Shown here piece after piece: positions 45,001-55,780 of a stretch of 64,000 nt of DNA. The DNA is from Pyrus communis. Taxonomy: Eukaryota > Streptophyta > Magnoliopsida > Rosales > Rosaceae. A program made the translations under genes and the position numbers. The notes under the pieces are model-generated. The model had not been told where the DNA came from and searched no databases. It was given only the letters and a program-made list of their open reading frames with translations. Location: the NCBI RefSeq assembly GCF_963583255.1, contig NC_084804.1:20838061-20902060 (forward strand), written 5' to 3'. The stretch's first letter is position 1. Each line of letters begins with the position of its first letter.

Positions 45001-46427
45001 GCCACCTGCAGACAAAATGATAAATCAAATATAGAAAACTGTAGGAAAACCACTATAAGGACGATTACAATTGCCGAAACAGCCCATGCAATTAGTTTAG
45101 TTTAGCCTTTAATTTTATTTTATTTCAATGGAAAGGTTATATTTGATGAAGTAACAACGCAACATTCCTTGCGTTTTATTGCAAAAAAAGTAGGCAAAAT
45201 TGATGCCAAAAACTTTAAAACTTCTATAACAGATCTGTAAGACTATAACATAAATGTGGAGTTCCATAAGAAAATTGAGTTGTAACCTAACCATAAAGGA
45301 CTGGTCACTTCTGTTTTTTTCTAGCCTCCATAGAACTTAACCTATGGTTTTGTTCTTGAATCTTGTGAACAAAATGGATTCATCAAAAATCAAGGTAACT
45401 TTATGGGGATTCTACAAACCTAGCCTATGTTCTCAATATTCCAATACCATCAAAATTTATTTCCCTCAGCACAATACATTTATTATTAATATGATTATGC
45501 ACTAAGATCCAAATAGTACATTGTATATCAGATGTAAAATATCTCGAGCAGCCCAGGAAAAGATACTGTTTCCTATGATTAACCTCTGAATAAATGATTT
45601 CATTCTCTCAACAAATTGGAAAATAGATTGATTGTATAGTAAAATCATTAATTCAAACTGAATTGTTGTTAAATTGTTTTTCCTATGGAGGATCTAACGT
45701 TTTCTTAACGACAGGGTACTGGGGAGAGTTCTAGTTACATGCAATGATTTTTCAAGCACAATAATGAACCAGCCATGCTTGAAAGTCCGGGCTGTCACAG
45801 TGCAGATCACTAATTAGAATGGTTGAAATAAACGTCATTAACACAACCATAAGTGACAAATCATGACTCACCTTTCCTTCAAATAATGACGCGTCATAAA
45901 GCCTTTCAGAACAAAGGTTATATACTTTGTACTTGTCCTGCACATATTCCAGGGTAAGATACTCGAACATTTCTTTAAACAACAAAGTAAATCAAGAAAG
46001 GGTGCAATGCAGCCACTCCATGAGAAAGTTATGGAAAGAGTATCTAACGTCTGTTTAAACCATATGAAATAACTCAAAGCAGTTCCAGTCGGTAATAGCA
46101 CACTATGCTTTGGCTGTGCGTGTCTGCCTAAGTGTTGAGTGATTAAAATTTATATTACCACGAAGCAACAAGATCATGAGATTCTCATTGGAAAAAGTAA
46201 GTAAAACAAAAGGTGAATTTAGCTCAAAACTGTTTTACACACCAAAAATATATCTCCATCTCTCAAAATTTTAAGGTAGGTAATCCATATAAATAAAAAA
46301 ACAATACTAATTGGAGACTGCGTGATTATCCTTAGTAAAAGGATACTAAATGCTCAAGAGAAGCACCCACTTCGAGGTAGGTAGATGAAGAGCCTTTTAA
46401 GAAAGGAGGGAGGGAGAGCAGGAGATG

Positions 46428-46472
<45 letters not shown>

Positions 46473-47498
46473 TGAGAGAGAGAGAGAGAGATTTATTAAG
46501 TGCCCAAATATACTTAGAAATGTTATCATGGGATCGCCATGAGGCAATAAGTGGAATACTCAACGAACATTAACCACTAAGAGGATTTTAATAATGCTAT
46601 CCAAATAAAAATGTATATACCATCAACCAAAATGTATTATTACCTTATGATGAGTTTCAAAGAACTTAATCACTTCTTCCATATGATTTCTGTAGAACCC
46701 CTGCATTACATAATTAACTAAACTGAGTTTTGGTGATACAAAGAAATAGGATACGTTAAGGTATATAACTTGCTAACCTCAACATATCCGAAAAAACCAG
46801 AGCTCATATCACCAGCAGGGAATCCCATGGCAATTATATTCTCTGTAATATAAGTCATGTCCAGATCAAATCCTCCTTCCTGTATAAAACGCAGAAACTT
46901 GAGGTTCTACAAATGATTAAAAAAACCATATCAAGTGGAGATGTCCTGTTTAGGAATGATAGAAACCACAGGGAGAGGAAGCAAAAGTAAAGCACTGTAT
47001 GACCCCTCCACTTGACTGTAAGAAGATATAATTAAAGAAGACGACAGCAGCAAGAAATCAACAACACAGGAGACCAACCTGGTATCTACGTTTGTTTTGA
47101 GAGACAACATGCCTGGCTTTAACCTGAACAGCTTTCACTGCACTCTTAGAAGAGTCAACTATCCCCTTCGTAATTGTTCCAATAAAACCAGGTTGCAGAG
47201 TTGTTGGACTTTCATTTGAAATATCATCTGACGGTGGAGCTTTTGGAGACAAACGCAATCCTAACCCACTAGTAAAGCGTGAAAAACTCGATTGTCCACC
47301 ATTCCCAGACTGAGAGCTGTCCTGCGTTGGTGCCAATGGCTGAGGAAGTTTCAGATTTTTGGCCCATGATGACAAGCCAGAAGATTGCTTGGTTGGTGCA
47401 TCATGAGAATCTGATCCAGAGTCTCTGGCAGGAGGAGGTTGTGATTCAGGAGCTTTAACTGGAGGTGCAGGTGAGGAGTCAGCAGGTTCTGCATCCAT
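42071..47498 (-). CDS. PTEN2: PTEN2-type phosphatase (612 aa, 12 coding exons)
   Basis: PTEN-family enzymes remove phosphate from phosphoinositides and also act on phosphoproteins. Coding exons: 47498-47079, 46879-46778, 46700-46644, 45937-45872, 45005-44829, 44699-44613, 44501-44437, 44354-44278, 43704-43658, 43528-43398, 43305-43236 and 42610-42071, total 1839 nt; all joins keep frame with GT-AG borders. Residues 1-140 are disordered (Pro/Ser/Asp-rich). The tensin-type phosphatase domain covers about 141-330: the Asp loop FPFDDHN has D222/D223, and the P-loop HCKAGMARTG puts catalytic Cys255 and Arg261 in place. A C2 domain covers about 330-470 (CMLRGFRLHR, PEDYWFSAPKKGVMVF, LDGFDKRKLPSPGFQVEV). 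The tail from 470 is acidic and Ser-rich, ending DDEDSESE. Plant PTEN2 proteins have about this length and Met where animal PTEN has Lys (HCKAGKGRTG), from memory of the family. An ATG-containing extension upstream of 47498 is intron sequence. Confidence 0.93.
46431..46490. repeat. (GA)n microsatellite in PTEN2 intron
   Basis: About 60 bases of AG repeats with one interruption (CGTG at 46471-46474), in the intron between exons 3 and 4 of the minus-strand PTEN2 gene. On that strand it is a CT tract, which in long form can affect splicing, though nothing here shows this. Confidence 0.9.
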
Positions 47499-48000
47499 CC
47501 TATTACCCCAGAGACCGCGATGGAGAATGGGAGATTGAAAATAGTTCACAAACCCAACATACAAGATACCTTCTGTAGCTGAAATTGCAATAACAACTTC
47601 AAATACAGACAAAAGAATTATTAAAAGACAAAAGAATGAATATAAAGCATGGAACTTTTCTTTCAACCAATAGTATATATGGAAAAACCAGCACATGCTA
47701 ATGATTTTGTGTTTTCTGTCCTCAATTTCTAGTCATTCCTATTCTGTCCATGGGATACAACAGGAGAAAAAGCAAAATGGATTGTCGATCAGTTACAGTA
47801 GCATAAAGTTGAACCGCTACTATGTAATACCATCGTACTGATGATCCACCATTCAACTATCACTCCACAAATTCATATGACAAGAAAGACCACAAGAAGA
47901 AAAAAGACACGACCCTAGTTGCTCTGAAGATGTAAAAATATCTTAACTATAAAATAAATCTATGTCAGAAACAAAAAGGGATTGCAATTAGAAGAAGAAG

Positions 48001-48031
<31 letters not shown>

Positions 48032-48640
48032 ATAACAAATATCAAATCTTACAGGGTTCTCCCCAAATTTAAACAACCGCTTCATAGCCGCTACATTTCC
48101 AAGAGTTATTGCCCTCCCCAAACCAACCGCCAAAACCCAAGCCTATTATTCTTCAAATAAGAACCATTGCTCCATTGCTAGGTACAATCACAGTCTAACA
48201 CCATCGCCTTTCGAAAACGTAAACCGAATCAAAATAAACTTCAGCTTATCATCCCTCATAGACAATGTTGTCAATTCAAGCACAGAAATTCCTAAATTTA
48301 TTGCAATTTCAGATTATTTCGTATATTTAAATCACCAAACAATCAGATTCTTTCGGATAATTAAAACTGAAAGATCACAAACTCGGCAACAAAAATACAG
48401 AGAGACAAACTGAATCGCAAAAAAAAAATGAAATAAATTGAAAATACTAACTAAGAACAAGAAAACGGGAGATAATTGAGAAATTAAAGGAAACTGAGAT
48501 CGACGAATAGGATCCAATCTCACCGAGATGAACAGCCCCGATAATTTAGAAGCGTCGAGGATCTCACACCAGTGAACTCATAGCCTGTCTAGGGTTTGGG
48601 AGGGAGGGAGAGAGGGACAGGGAGGGAGAGGATGTTGGTA
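47499..48640 (-). promoter_or_regulatory. PTEN2 5' leader with intron; telo-box
   Basis: A likely 5' untranslated intron lies between donor CG|GTGAGA at 48534/48533 and acceptor GCTACAG|AA at 47573/47572. The A-run at 48001-48029 is inside it. The leader exon, about 48534-48640 on the minus strand, is pyrimidine-rich (CTCCCTCCC) and contains an AAACCCTAG telo-box (about 48590-48598), an element common in leaders of plant growth genes. Transcription start is inferred, not seen. Confidence 0.6.
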
Positions 48641-49077
48641 ATCAGGAGGGTTTGCAAGGTCTTTGCGTTGTATCATTTTCACGTGCTTTGGGTTTGGGTC
48701 AACGTGATCGACGGTGGTGATCTGGGTTTGACTGTCTGATATGGATGAGGATCTTCGGTTAGATCGTCATCTCTAAGGGAATTAAACGGTAGGATGAGCG
48801 TTGCGTTTTTGTATTTTTCATTGTTTCTCTTGCTTTAAATTCGTAATTAAAATGAAAATAATTGAATTGAGGGAGAGTTGAATTGAGAAAGGACAAAATC
48901 AGATTATTGTTAAAGTTGTTTATCTAAACTTTTTGAAATTGGAGTAGAAATAGTAAAAATTCTATATAAGTTGTTTACTAATTCACTTGAATCAGAATGA
49001 GAATTAATATGATTACTGAAATACCTTGTACAAAAATACTAATTATATAAGGGAAATTGACATATATGGGCCATTTT
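48641..49077. other. Presumed PTEN2 promoter region
   Basis: AT-rich sequence without a gene. It lies directly upstream of the PTEN2 leader and directly next to the LTR that starts at 49078, so the promoter has less than about 0.5 kb of non-repeat sequence. Confidence 0.5.
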
Positions 49078-51490
49078 TGACACGCCCAACCCTGATATTC
49101 TCCAAACATCAAAGCAGATACGTGCTGGCCGATACCCAAATGTGACTAAGCCATATTAGAATGCATGAGAAATAATAAATATAGACAATACTTATAAATT
49201 TAAATACAATGATTATGCAATTATGTAACGTTTTCAGAGCATACAACTAATCTTAAGCACTAAAAATGAATAATATAAAATTGAATGAACAAAGAGATGG
49301 GTCCTACACCGAGAGGACTCGAAGATGTCGATGCGAGAGTGCCTTGACGCCGAGATTGTACGCCTCGAATCTAAGTACTGAGGGGGCGCAAAACAAAATA
49401 TGAGTGGACCAAGTTGATATATAAGTAGTAATAAAACAGTTAATCTTCCGGCCGAAAACATATATCGTATATAATGTGCTTAGTAGTAGTAGCAAAAGGC
49501 ATATATATATATAAACATATATCTTCATTCTCCTAAAGGCACAACATCTCCCGACCGAAGCCAATATAAATATCTTCCGGCCGAAGCTATCTACAAATGC
49601 CCAGTCGAAGCCAATAGTAGCAAAAGGCATACACACACACACACACACATGTCTTCATTTGCCTAAAGGTACAACATCTCTCGACCGAAGCTATCTACAA
49701 ATGCCCAGCCGAAACCAATATAAATATCTTCCGCCCATAGGCACCAACCAAACACCCGGCCGAAGCCAATCTTATATCTCCCGCCTGTAGGCATCAACCA
49801 AATGCCCGGCCGAAGCCAATATAAATATCAATCGACCTGTAGGCCCCAACATCACCCACCGAAGCCATATATAGATATCATTTGAAAACCTACTAAATAA
49901 GTACATAAACATAAACATAATATTTCTAATATATATATATATAACTATCTTAATCGGAGTTCAGTAGCTAAAACGTCATATCGGAAAACCACATTCACAA
50001 GTGTGTATATATTCATCAATCATATATACCACAAGGAACGTAAAGTCGATAAAGTATGGTATTCCAAAATATTCTCAGTAAAGTATGCTATCTCATAAAG
50101 TGTAAATCTAATTTACTCATAGACGTTTCATAAAACGTAACCATTGAATCATGCTTTTCATGTATGCATTTCTAATAGTAAAATATGCATTTTAGAATGG
50201 GTCTACTCACAGATACTTCGCCGTTGAAGAGCCATGCAAACTAGATAGGATGGAAACGCCATAAACAATTGCACCTAAGCACATAAAGGTACCAATTAAT
50301 AAAATTCTATCATAAGGATTGAATTTCGGGAAACAGACGTCATAAATGAATTCAAGACGTTGAAAAACAAGAGGGGAGACCTTGGGTACCCCCACACGCC
50401 TCCACGGGGTGGCAGCCCCAACAACCACACGCCACCACGCTCCATTTTGGGTCACCAGAAAAGTCGATGATGTCGCCGTGGATGACGGCGGAGAACACAA
50501 TACCTCCGATGGAAGCACGTGTTCTCCATGCACCGGCCAAGACAGGCACCCATGCGCCACTAACACGCTGGCCAGGGTTTAGGATCCGATTGGGTCTGGG
50601 CTGAATTCGGGTTGGGCCGAGGGTTTTGGGCCACATGGTTGGGCCTGGGCAACTGGCCCTGGTTCCCAGTTGGGTTTTGGGCTTAGGTTATTTCTGGGTT
50701 GGGCTGGATAGTTGGGCCAGTTCCATGGCCCAACGATTTGGGCCAAACAAAGGTTGTGGATCGAGTTTTGACTCGTTTTCAGGCCGGGTTGCCCAAGCTT
50801 GACGACGAAGGAAGTCAAAGCTTTCCAAGCTCCATTTAACCCCCAAACCTAACTAAAACAAGTTATGCAATATAGCAAATTGAAGCCCAAGGAACAAGGA
50901 AGAGATTTGTACCAATTTCAAGATGTAAGGTGGCCGAAGTTGGCCAAAAAACACTCTGAAACCCATAGATTCCCGCTGAAAACTAGGGAAGGTCTTCCCG
51001 AGGTGTTCTTCATCCAAAAACCACAAAACACCACTCAAAGGCGTCTCAAAATCACTCATAAACATGATCAAAGAGGTTCTTGGAGCTTACCATGATCGAG
51101 GGTTCGCCGAAGGAGGAAGTCGTTGTTCCACAAGGTTATGGGTTCAAAGGCTTGTATCTGTTGAGGATTTTCCTTCCTCCGTGGAGATGGAGACTTGGTG
51201 CATTCATATAAGTATGTATGGGTGTGTATATATGTGTGTTGTTTTCAGTGAGGAGAGGGAGAGCGCACAGAGAATAGAAAGAGAGGTCCGAGAGTTCTTA
51301 ACGGGGAAGGGAGGGAAGAAAGAAAAATGAGGGAGGTGAGGGATTTGGGCAGGGGGACAAAATCAAGGGTGGGCCCTCTTGGGCACACCATTTCAGACCA
51401 AAAAGTAATAATTCAAACAAATATTCCACAACCTAAGTGAAATTACCAAATTACCCCTTTGATTAGCCAAAACCGGGACGGGTTGTTACA
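49078..51490 (-). mobile_element. 3' LTR of a chromovirus-like gypsy element
   Basis: On the minus strand the LTR begins TGTAACAACCCGTCCC (51490) and ends GGGCGTGTCA (49078). The same start and a similar end occur in the LTR at 16001-18470. Immediately upstream on the minus strand is TTTTTTTTAATGAGGGTAGAT, a purine-rich tract as found before 3' LTRs of such elements, so this LTR is the 3' one and some internal sequence remains at 51491 onward. No matching 5' LTR and no 5-bp duplication are seen. The LTR holds (AC)n at 49631-49648, an (AT)-rich run near 49500, and about ten GGCCGAAGCCAAT-type motifs at 49540-49860. It ends about 0.4 kb upstream of the PTEN2 leader. Confidence 0.85.
49480..49870. 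repeat. Degenerate short-repeat cluster in LTR
   Basis: Units built from CCGGCCGAAGCCAAT, ATAAATATCTTCC and AGGCA.CAACCAAA recur about every 30 to 60 bases, with an (AC)n microsatellite between them. This is an internal property of this LTR copy; the related LTR at 16001 does not show the same array. Confidence 0.75.
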
Positions 51491-53117
51491 ATCTACCCTC
51501 ATTAAAAAAAATTCGTCCAGAAAATTGGAATAACGTACTATACATAAATAATCGAAGATAGGAAAGAATATATGTATAAAGAAGAAATCAAGTCAAAGTG
51601 GTTGCATCAAAGAGAATATGCCACACCGTCACAAGCAGGTTGCAAAATCCTTTTTAATGCCTCCAAGCTCTTACTTTCTTCCCCTATCAGCGTAATAGTA
51701 AAAATAGACTTTATAAAGATATAAAGTCGAAATTGTATAATAATGTATGGTAAAAAATATGTACGTAGTAAGATAGCGTCAAAATATATATGTTCTAACA
51801 TAGTTATCGAAAATTAGTACTGAACTTAAAACTGAAAGTGGCAAAGACTCAACCGAACATTTGTAACGTCAAAAAAGACAATATATATAACTAATATAAG
51901 GTAAAACAAAATACTCGTACTGAGAATTAAAACCGAAAATGGAAGTGGGTCTTGCCCAAGTATTTGAAACGTCGCGTACTCCGAGAACAGATGTGTCTTT
52001 AGGTCGAGCCCCAACAATAACTAAATAGTAACAATTATCGTAGACGAGTCTACTTGCCCACTTGCTTAACAAACCCAACGAATAAGTCATCGATATTACG
52101 GTCGGCCGCCCGCGATATTGACAACACATTGTTGTCTCGATAAGCAAGTAGTAATTTCCTAAGGGTGTAAACATACCAATTTCCAATCCCAAGTCCACAA
52201 CAACACAAGCACACAGTTTCTCAAATCATGAAATCAAACATTCGAAGGCCAAATCACAAAACTCTACTGTCTAATCAATGCTACTAATAGGATCTATCAT
52301 ACCAAGTATCAAATTGTGCCATACACAAATTGAAAATAAAATTATTGCCGTAACTACTATAAAAGAGATCGGTGCAAAATCTAATCATTCAAAAACCACA
52401 AATCAAAAGAACGCAATACGTCATTCAAGATCTAGATAGTTCGTTCAAGACTGTCCAACAGTCTACAAATAAAAAACAATGCGATACAGGACAACCAACT
52501 TAGTACTCAAGACCTTCATGAAAACTTCACAAAACTTAGAAGTGAAACACGCATCACGATGAGGTACAAAAGTGATGATACACCGAGAGCCAAAACAATG
52601 TGATTCACAACACCTATGCAAGCTGATTCATTGAAAATTTCTCTTGAATTTAGGGAACAACTATGCCGAGAAGGCTAAGTGAACACCTACAAATTTAAAG
52701 GTCAAAACAAGTCCAACAAATCTAAAGTATAATATAATTGGAGTGAATGCGTAGCCTAGATGCAAGAATACATGTAAGTACCTAACTTGATTTTGTGGTG
52801 GCAAGTCGAGATGGTTGAGTGACTCGACTCGGGTGGTAGTCTAAAGTAATTTGATGGACGGGAACTCAAAACTTTTTCCCCATTCCAACTTTCACAACAA
52901 CTTGTTACAACAATAATCTCAAGGATATTCAATCACCGATGATAATGATTCACTCGATAGGATGTTAATGATTAGTGTTTCAATTTACCCATGAATTGAA
53001 ACACTAATCTTCCTGCCAGGGATATTCAATCATTGGTGATAATGATTCACTGGATGTTAATGATTCCTTTTGATGAAGATTAGTGTTTGAATATCCCTGA
53101 GATTATCATCTAGTGAT
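51491..53117 (-). other. Internal remnant of gypsy element, then unknown spacer
   Basis: The first part next to the LTR is the 3' non-coding end of the element (the polypurine tract is at 51491-51510). No RT or integrase motif was found up to 52900, so most of the internal region is deleted or too diverged. From 52900 to 53105 there are repeats and a hairpin described separately. Confidence 0.5.
52921..53110. repeat. Repeat pair and 16-bp-stem hairpin
   Basis: GGATATTCAATCA..G.TGATAATGATTCACT occurs at about 52923 and 53022. Between them GATTAGTGTTTCAATT (52970-52985) and its exact complement (52994-53009) form a hairpin with an 8-base loop. GATGAAGATTAGTGTTTG at about 53069 is the reverse complement of a segment at 55423-55445 in the copia LTR downstream. 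Confidence 0.85.
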
Positions 53118-54360
53118 TTAATGGACGTGAAGACGACCTTTCTGAATGGCTACCTAGAGGAAGAGCTCAATATAACTCAACCCAAAGGTTTCATGTCCAA
53201 GTCTGAAAAGACTAAGGTATGCAAGCTTAAGAGGTCCATTTATGGACTTAAGCAAGCCTCTAGGAGCTGGAATATTCGTTTTGAGACTGAAATCAAATCG
53301 TTTGGTTTTACTCAAAACGAAGACGACAATTGTGTTTATCAAAAGGTCGTTAGGGATGCTATTGTATTCCTAGTGTTATATGTAGATGACATATTACTAT
53401 TCAGGAATAACATTGCAGTACTTTCTTCTGTAAAAGTATGGTTGTCCAAAACCTTCCATATGAAAGATTTGGAAGATGCATCTTATGTATTGGGGATAAA
53501 GCTCTATCGTGATAGATCTAGAAAATTAATTGGATTATCCCAATTTGTGAACAGAGATAATGTGCTAAGTAGGTTCCAAATGAAACAATCAAAGAAATGT
53601 CTTCTTCCTGTGAGACATGGAATTCACCTTTCTAAATCCATGGGAGTGAAAGCTCTTGAAAAGATATGGCAGATGAGTAGGATTCCTTATGCTTCTGCCA
53701 TAGGAAGTCTCATGTATGACATGATATGCACAAGGCCTAATATCACATATGATGTGAGCATTACTAGTCGATATCAATTTAACCCAGGATCAGAACACTG
53801 GGCAGCTGTCAAGACGATCCTTAAGTACTTAAGAAGAACTAAGGACATGTTCCTTGTTTATGGAGAAGCGACAAAGTTGCGAGTGGAAGCCTATACAAAT
53901 GCAGATTTCCAATCTGACGTCGATGACCAACTCCAGATATGTGTTCACTCTAAATGGTGGGGCTGTCAGCTGGAAAAGCAAGAAACAAGATGAAATTGCT
54001 GATTCCACGATGGAGGCTGAATATGTCGCTGCAACTGAAGCCAGCAAAGAATCATTCTGGATGAAGAAGCACATTACTGAACTTAGAGTGGTTCCAACCA
54101 TTACATCACCAGTAACTTTGAAATGTGATAATAATGGGGTGATAGCTCAAGCCAAGGAACCTAGGGCTCATCAAAAGAGCAAGCATTTTGACAGATGTTT
54201 CAATATCATTAGAAGATATGCTGCCGAAGGGAAAGTCAACATCCTCAAGGTTGCCTCAGTCGATAAAGTAGTAGATCCACTGATGAAGCCAATGTCTCAA
54301 TTCCAACTTGACCGCCATATGGAAAAGATGGGTATTAGATACATGGGAAGGTGGCTTTAA
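53118..54360 (+). pseudogene. copia reverse transcriptase and RNase H, 5'-truncated
   Basis: Open from 53121 to 53993, then continuing in another frame to 54360. Seen in order: MDVKTTFLNGYLEEEL (RT start), SIYGLKQASRSW, the catalytic YVDD (53378-53389), SRFQMKQSKK, IGSLMYDMICTRPNI, then the RNase H region with ADSTMEAEYVA (about 54000-54032), HFDRCFNIIRR and a natural end RYMGRWL*. A small deletion near 53930-53945 shifts the frame. Everything before the RT core (gag, protease, integrase) is missing. The long open frame shows it is younger than the copia at 690-4115. Confidence 0.9.
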
Positions 54361-55780
54361 GTGCAAGTGGGAGATTGTTGGAAGTATGCCCACAAAGCCA
54401 CTCATTTGATGTAATAGCTTTTGGTATACTTATTGTGTTAAACTATTATATGTTTAATGAAGGGTAAATCTTATTGTTAATCACTATTTATTTTATTATG
54501 TGTTTAAGCAATAAGGGAATCCAAGGAATGTATTTAATCTAAGAGAGAAGTGATCTAAGTAAGTTAGATTAATGAGACCTTTCTCTTATGTTCATTCCTA
54601 AAACATTCCTAGCCATATGATTGCCAATTGGGCATTGACAATCCGCTAAGGTTAGTATGTGTTATGTTAACTCAAGCGTGAGTATGACTAGTCTCAAGTC
54701 ATTTAGTGTTGGACACTAAGACAAACGCATAGATGCTCAAAGGGTAATCGAGTACACTGGACTACAATCAAAGAGAGTTCGAACATACATGTCATGTAAG
54801 AACTCGTAAGTTACAATATGCAAAGTAGTCCTTTGATCTGATACATCATAGATGTCTAATGGTTAGGTCTTTGATCTTTAATCATGTCAAAGGCATTCCA
54901 TCGAGAGTGTCCACGACATTGTTGGGGTCAAGCTATCTAGTTATGTAGGCATATGAATGCACAACAAGGGATCTCTAACCTTCCATGGTAGAGGGAGAAT
55001 ACTCTGAGATATGATTCGGGAGTCTTTGGCCAAAGCATATAAATATGACTTAGGAAGTTTGTTCCAAATCATATTCAATAGAATCATATAGAGTAGCATC
55101 ACATTGGATAGTAAAGATGAAACAAACTATCACTCAAACAATGTTATTAAGAGTATTGTATTAGAGAAGGACCCTATTACATTGTAATTGTAACTGGATA
55201 AGTTCTCCAACCACTTTTACTTAGCTTGGGTATCACATTGGATAGTAAACATGAAACAAACTATCACTCAAACAATGTTATTAAGAGTATTGTATTAGAG
55301 AATGACCCTATTACATTGTAATTGTCACTAGATAGGTTCTCCAATCACTTCTACTTAGCTTGGGTAGCCATGACATATTGCTAGGTGTCACTCATGGTTT
55401 GTGGAAGCCCTGAAGATCAGCAAACACTAATCTTCATCAAAGGAAGAATTGAAATGTAGTTTCAATTCACAATTGATCGTCAAGATTAATTAATTAGTTA
55501 ATTAATTACATGAAAGGTTCGTATTGGGCTTTCAATTTAGTTTCGGGTCTCGGGGGCCCAAAAGTGTTTTTGGTCCACAAGACCCATTATATTTAAGTTG
55601 TATGACAACTAAAAAAAAAGGGCAATTAGCCCAATAACAAAGTCAAGGGCGGCCATAAAGGTGAGTGGAAGCAAACTTATATTAATTGCAAGTTTGCCAC
55701 TCACATGTGAGGTAGTATAAAGTTATCTTTCTAGCTTTTTCTCACTGGGGTTTATAAAAAATTCTAAGCCCAAACTAAAC
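54361..55780 (+). mobile_element. 3' LTR region of the copia element
   Basis: The purine-rich tract AAGTGGGAGAT (54365-54375) is followed by TGTTGGAAGTATGCCC (54376), the usual LTR start of several plant copia lineages. The end is not identified; a TATAAAG-like element is at about 55713 with leader-like sequence after it, so the LTR extends at least to about 55740. A 134-bp tandem duplication lies at 55098-55365. Confidence 0.75.
55098..55365. repeat. Two-copy 134-bp tandem duplication in copia LTR
   Basis: 55098-55231 and 55232-55365 are nearly identical with few substitutions (for example AAAGATGA against AAACATGA). Intact LTRs of this kind would have one copy unless the parent element already carried the duplication. 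Confidence 0.92.

Noticed and set aside
46332..46573. Serine/leucine or glutamate/arginine-rich open frames
   Set aside because: They are only translations of the (GA)n microsatellite in a PTEN2 intron.
47499..47696. An upstream ATG in frame with PTEN2 (47696)
   Set aside because: The extension is hydrophobic, unlike PTEN N-termini, and the acceptor GCTACAG at 47573 indicates that it is intron read-through.
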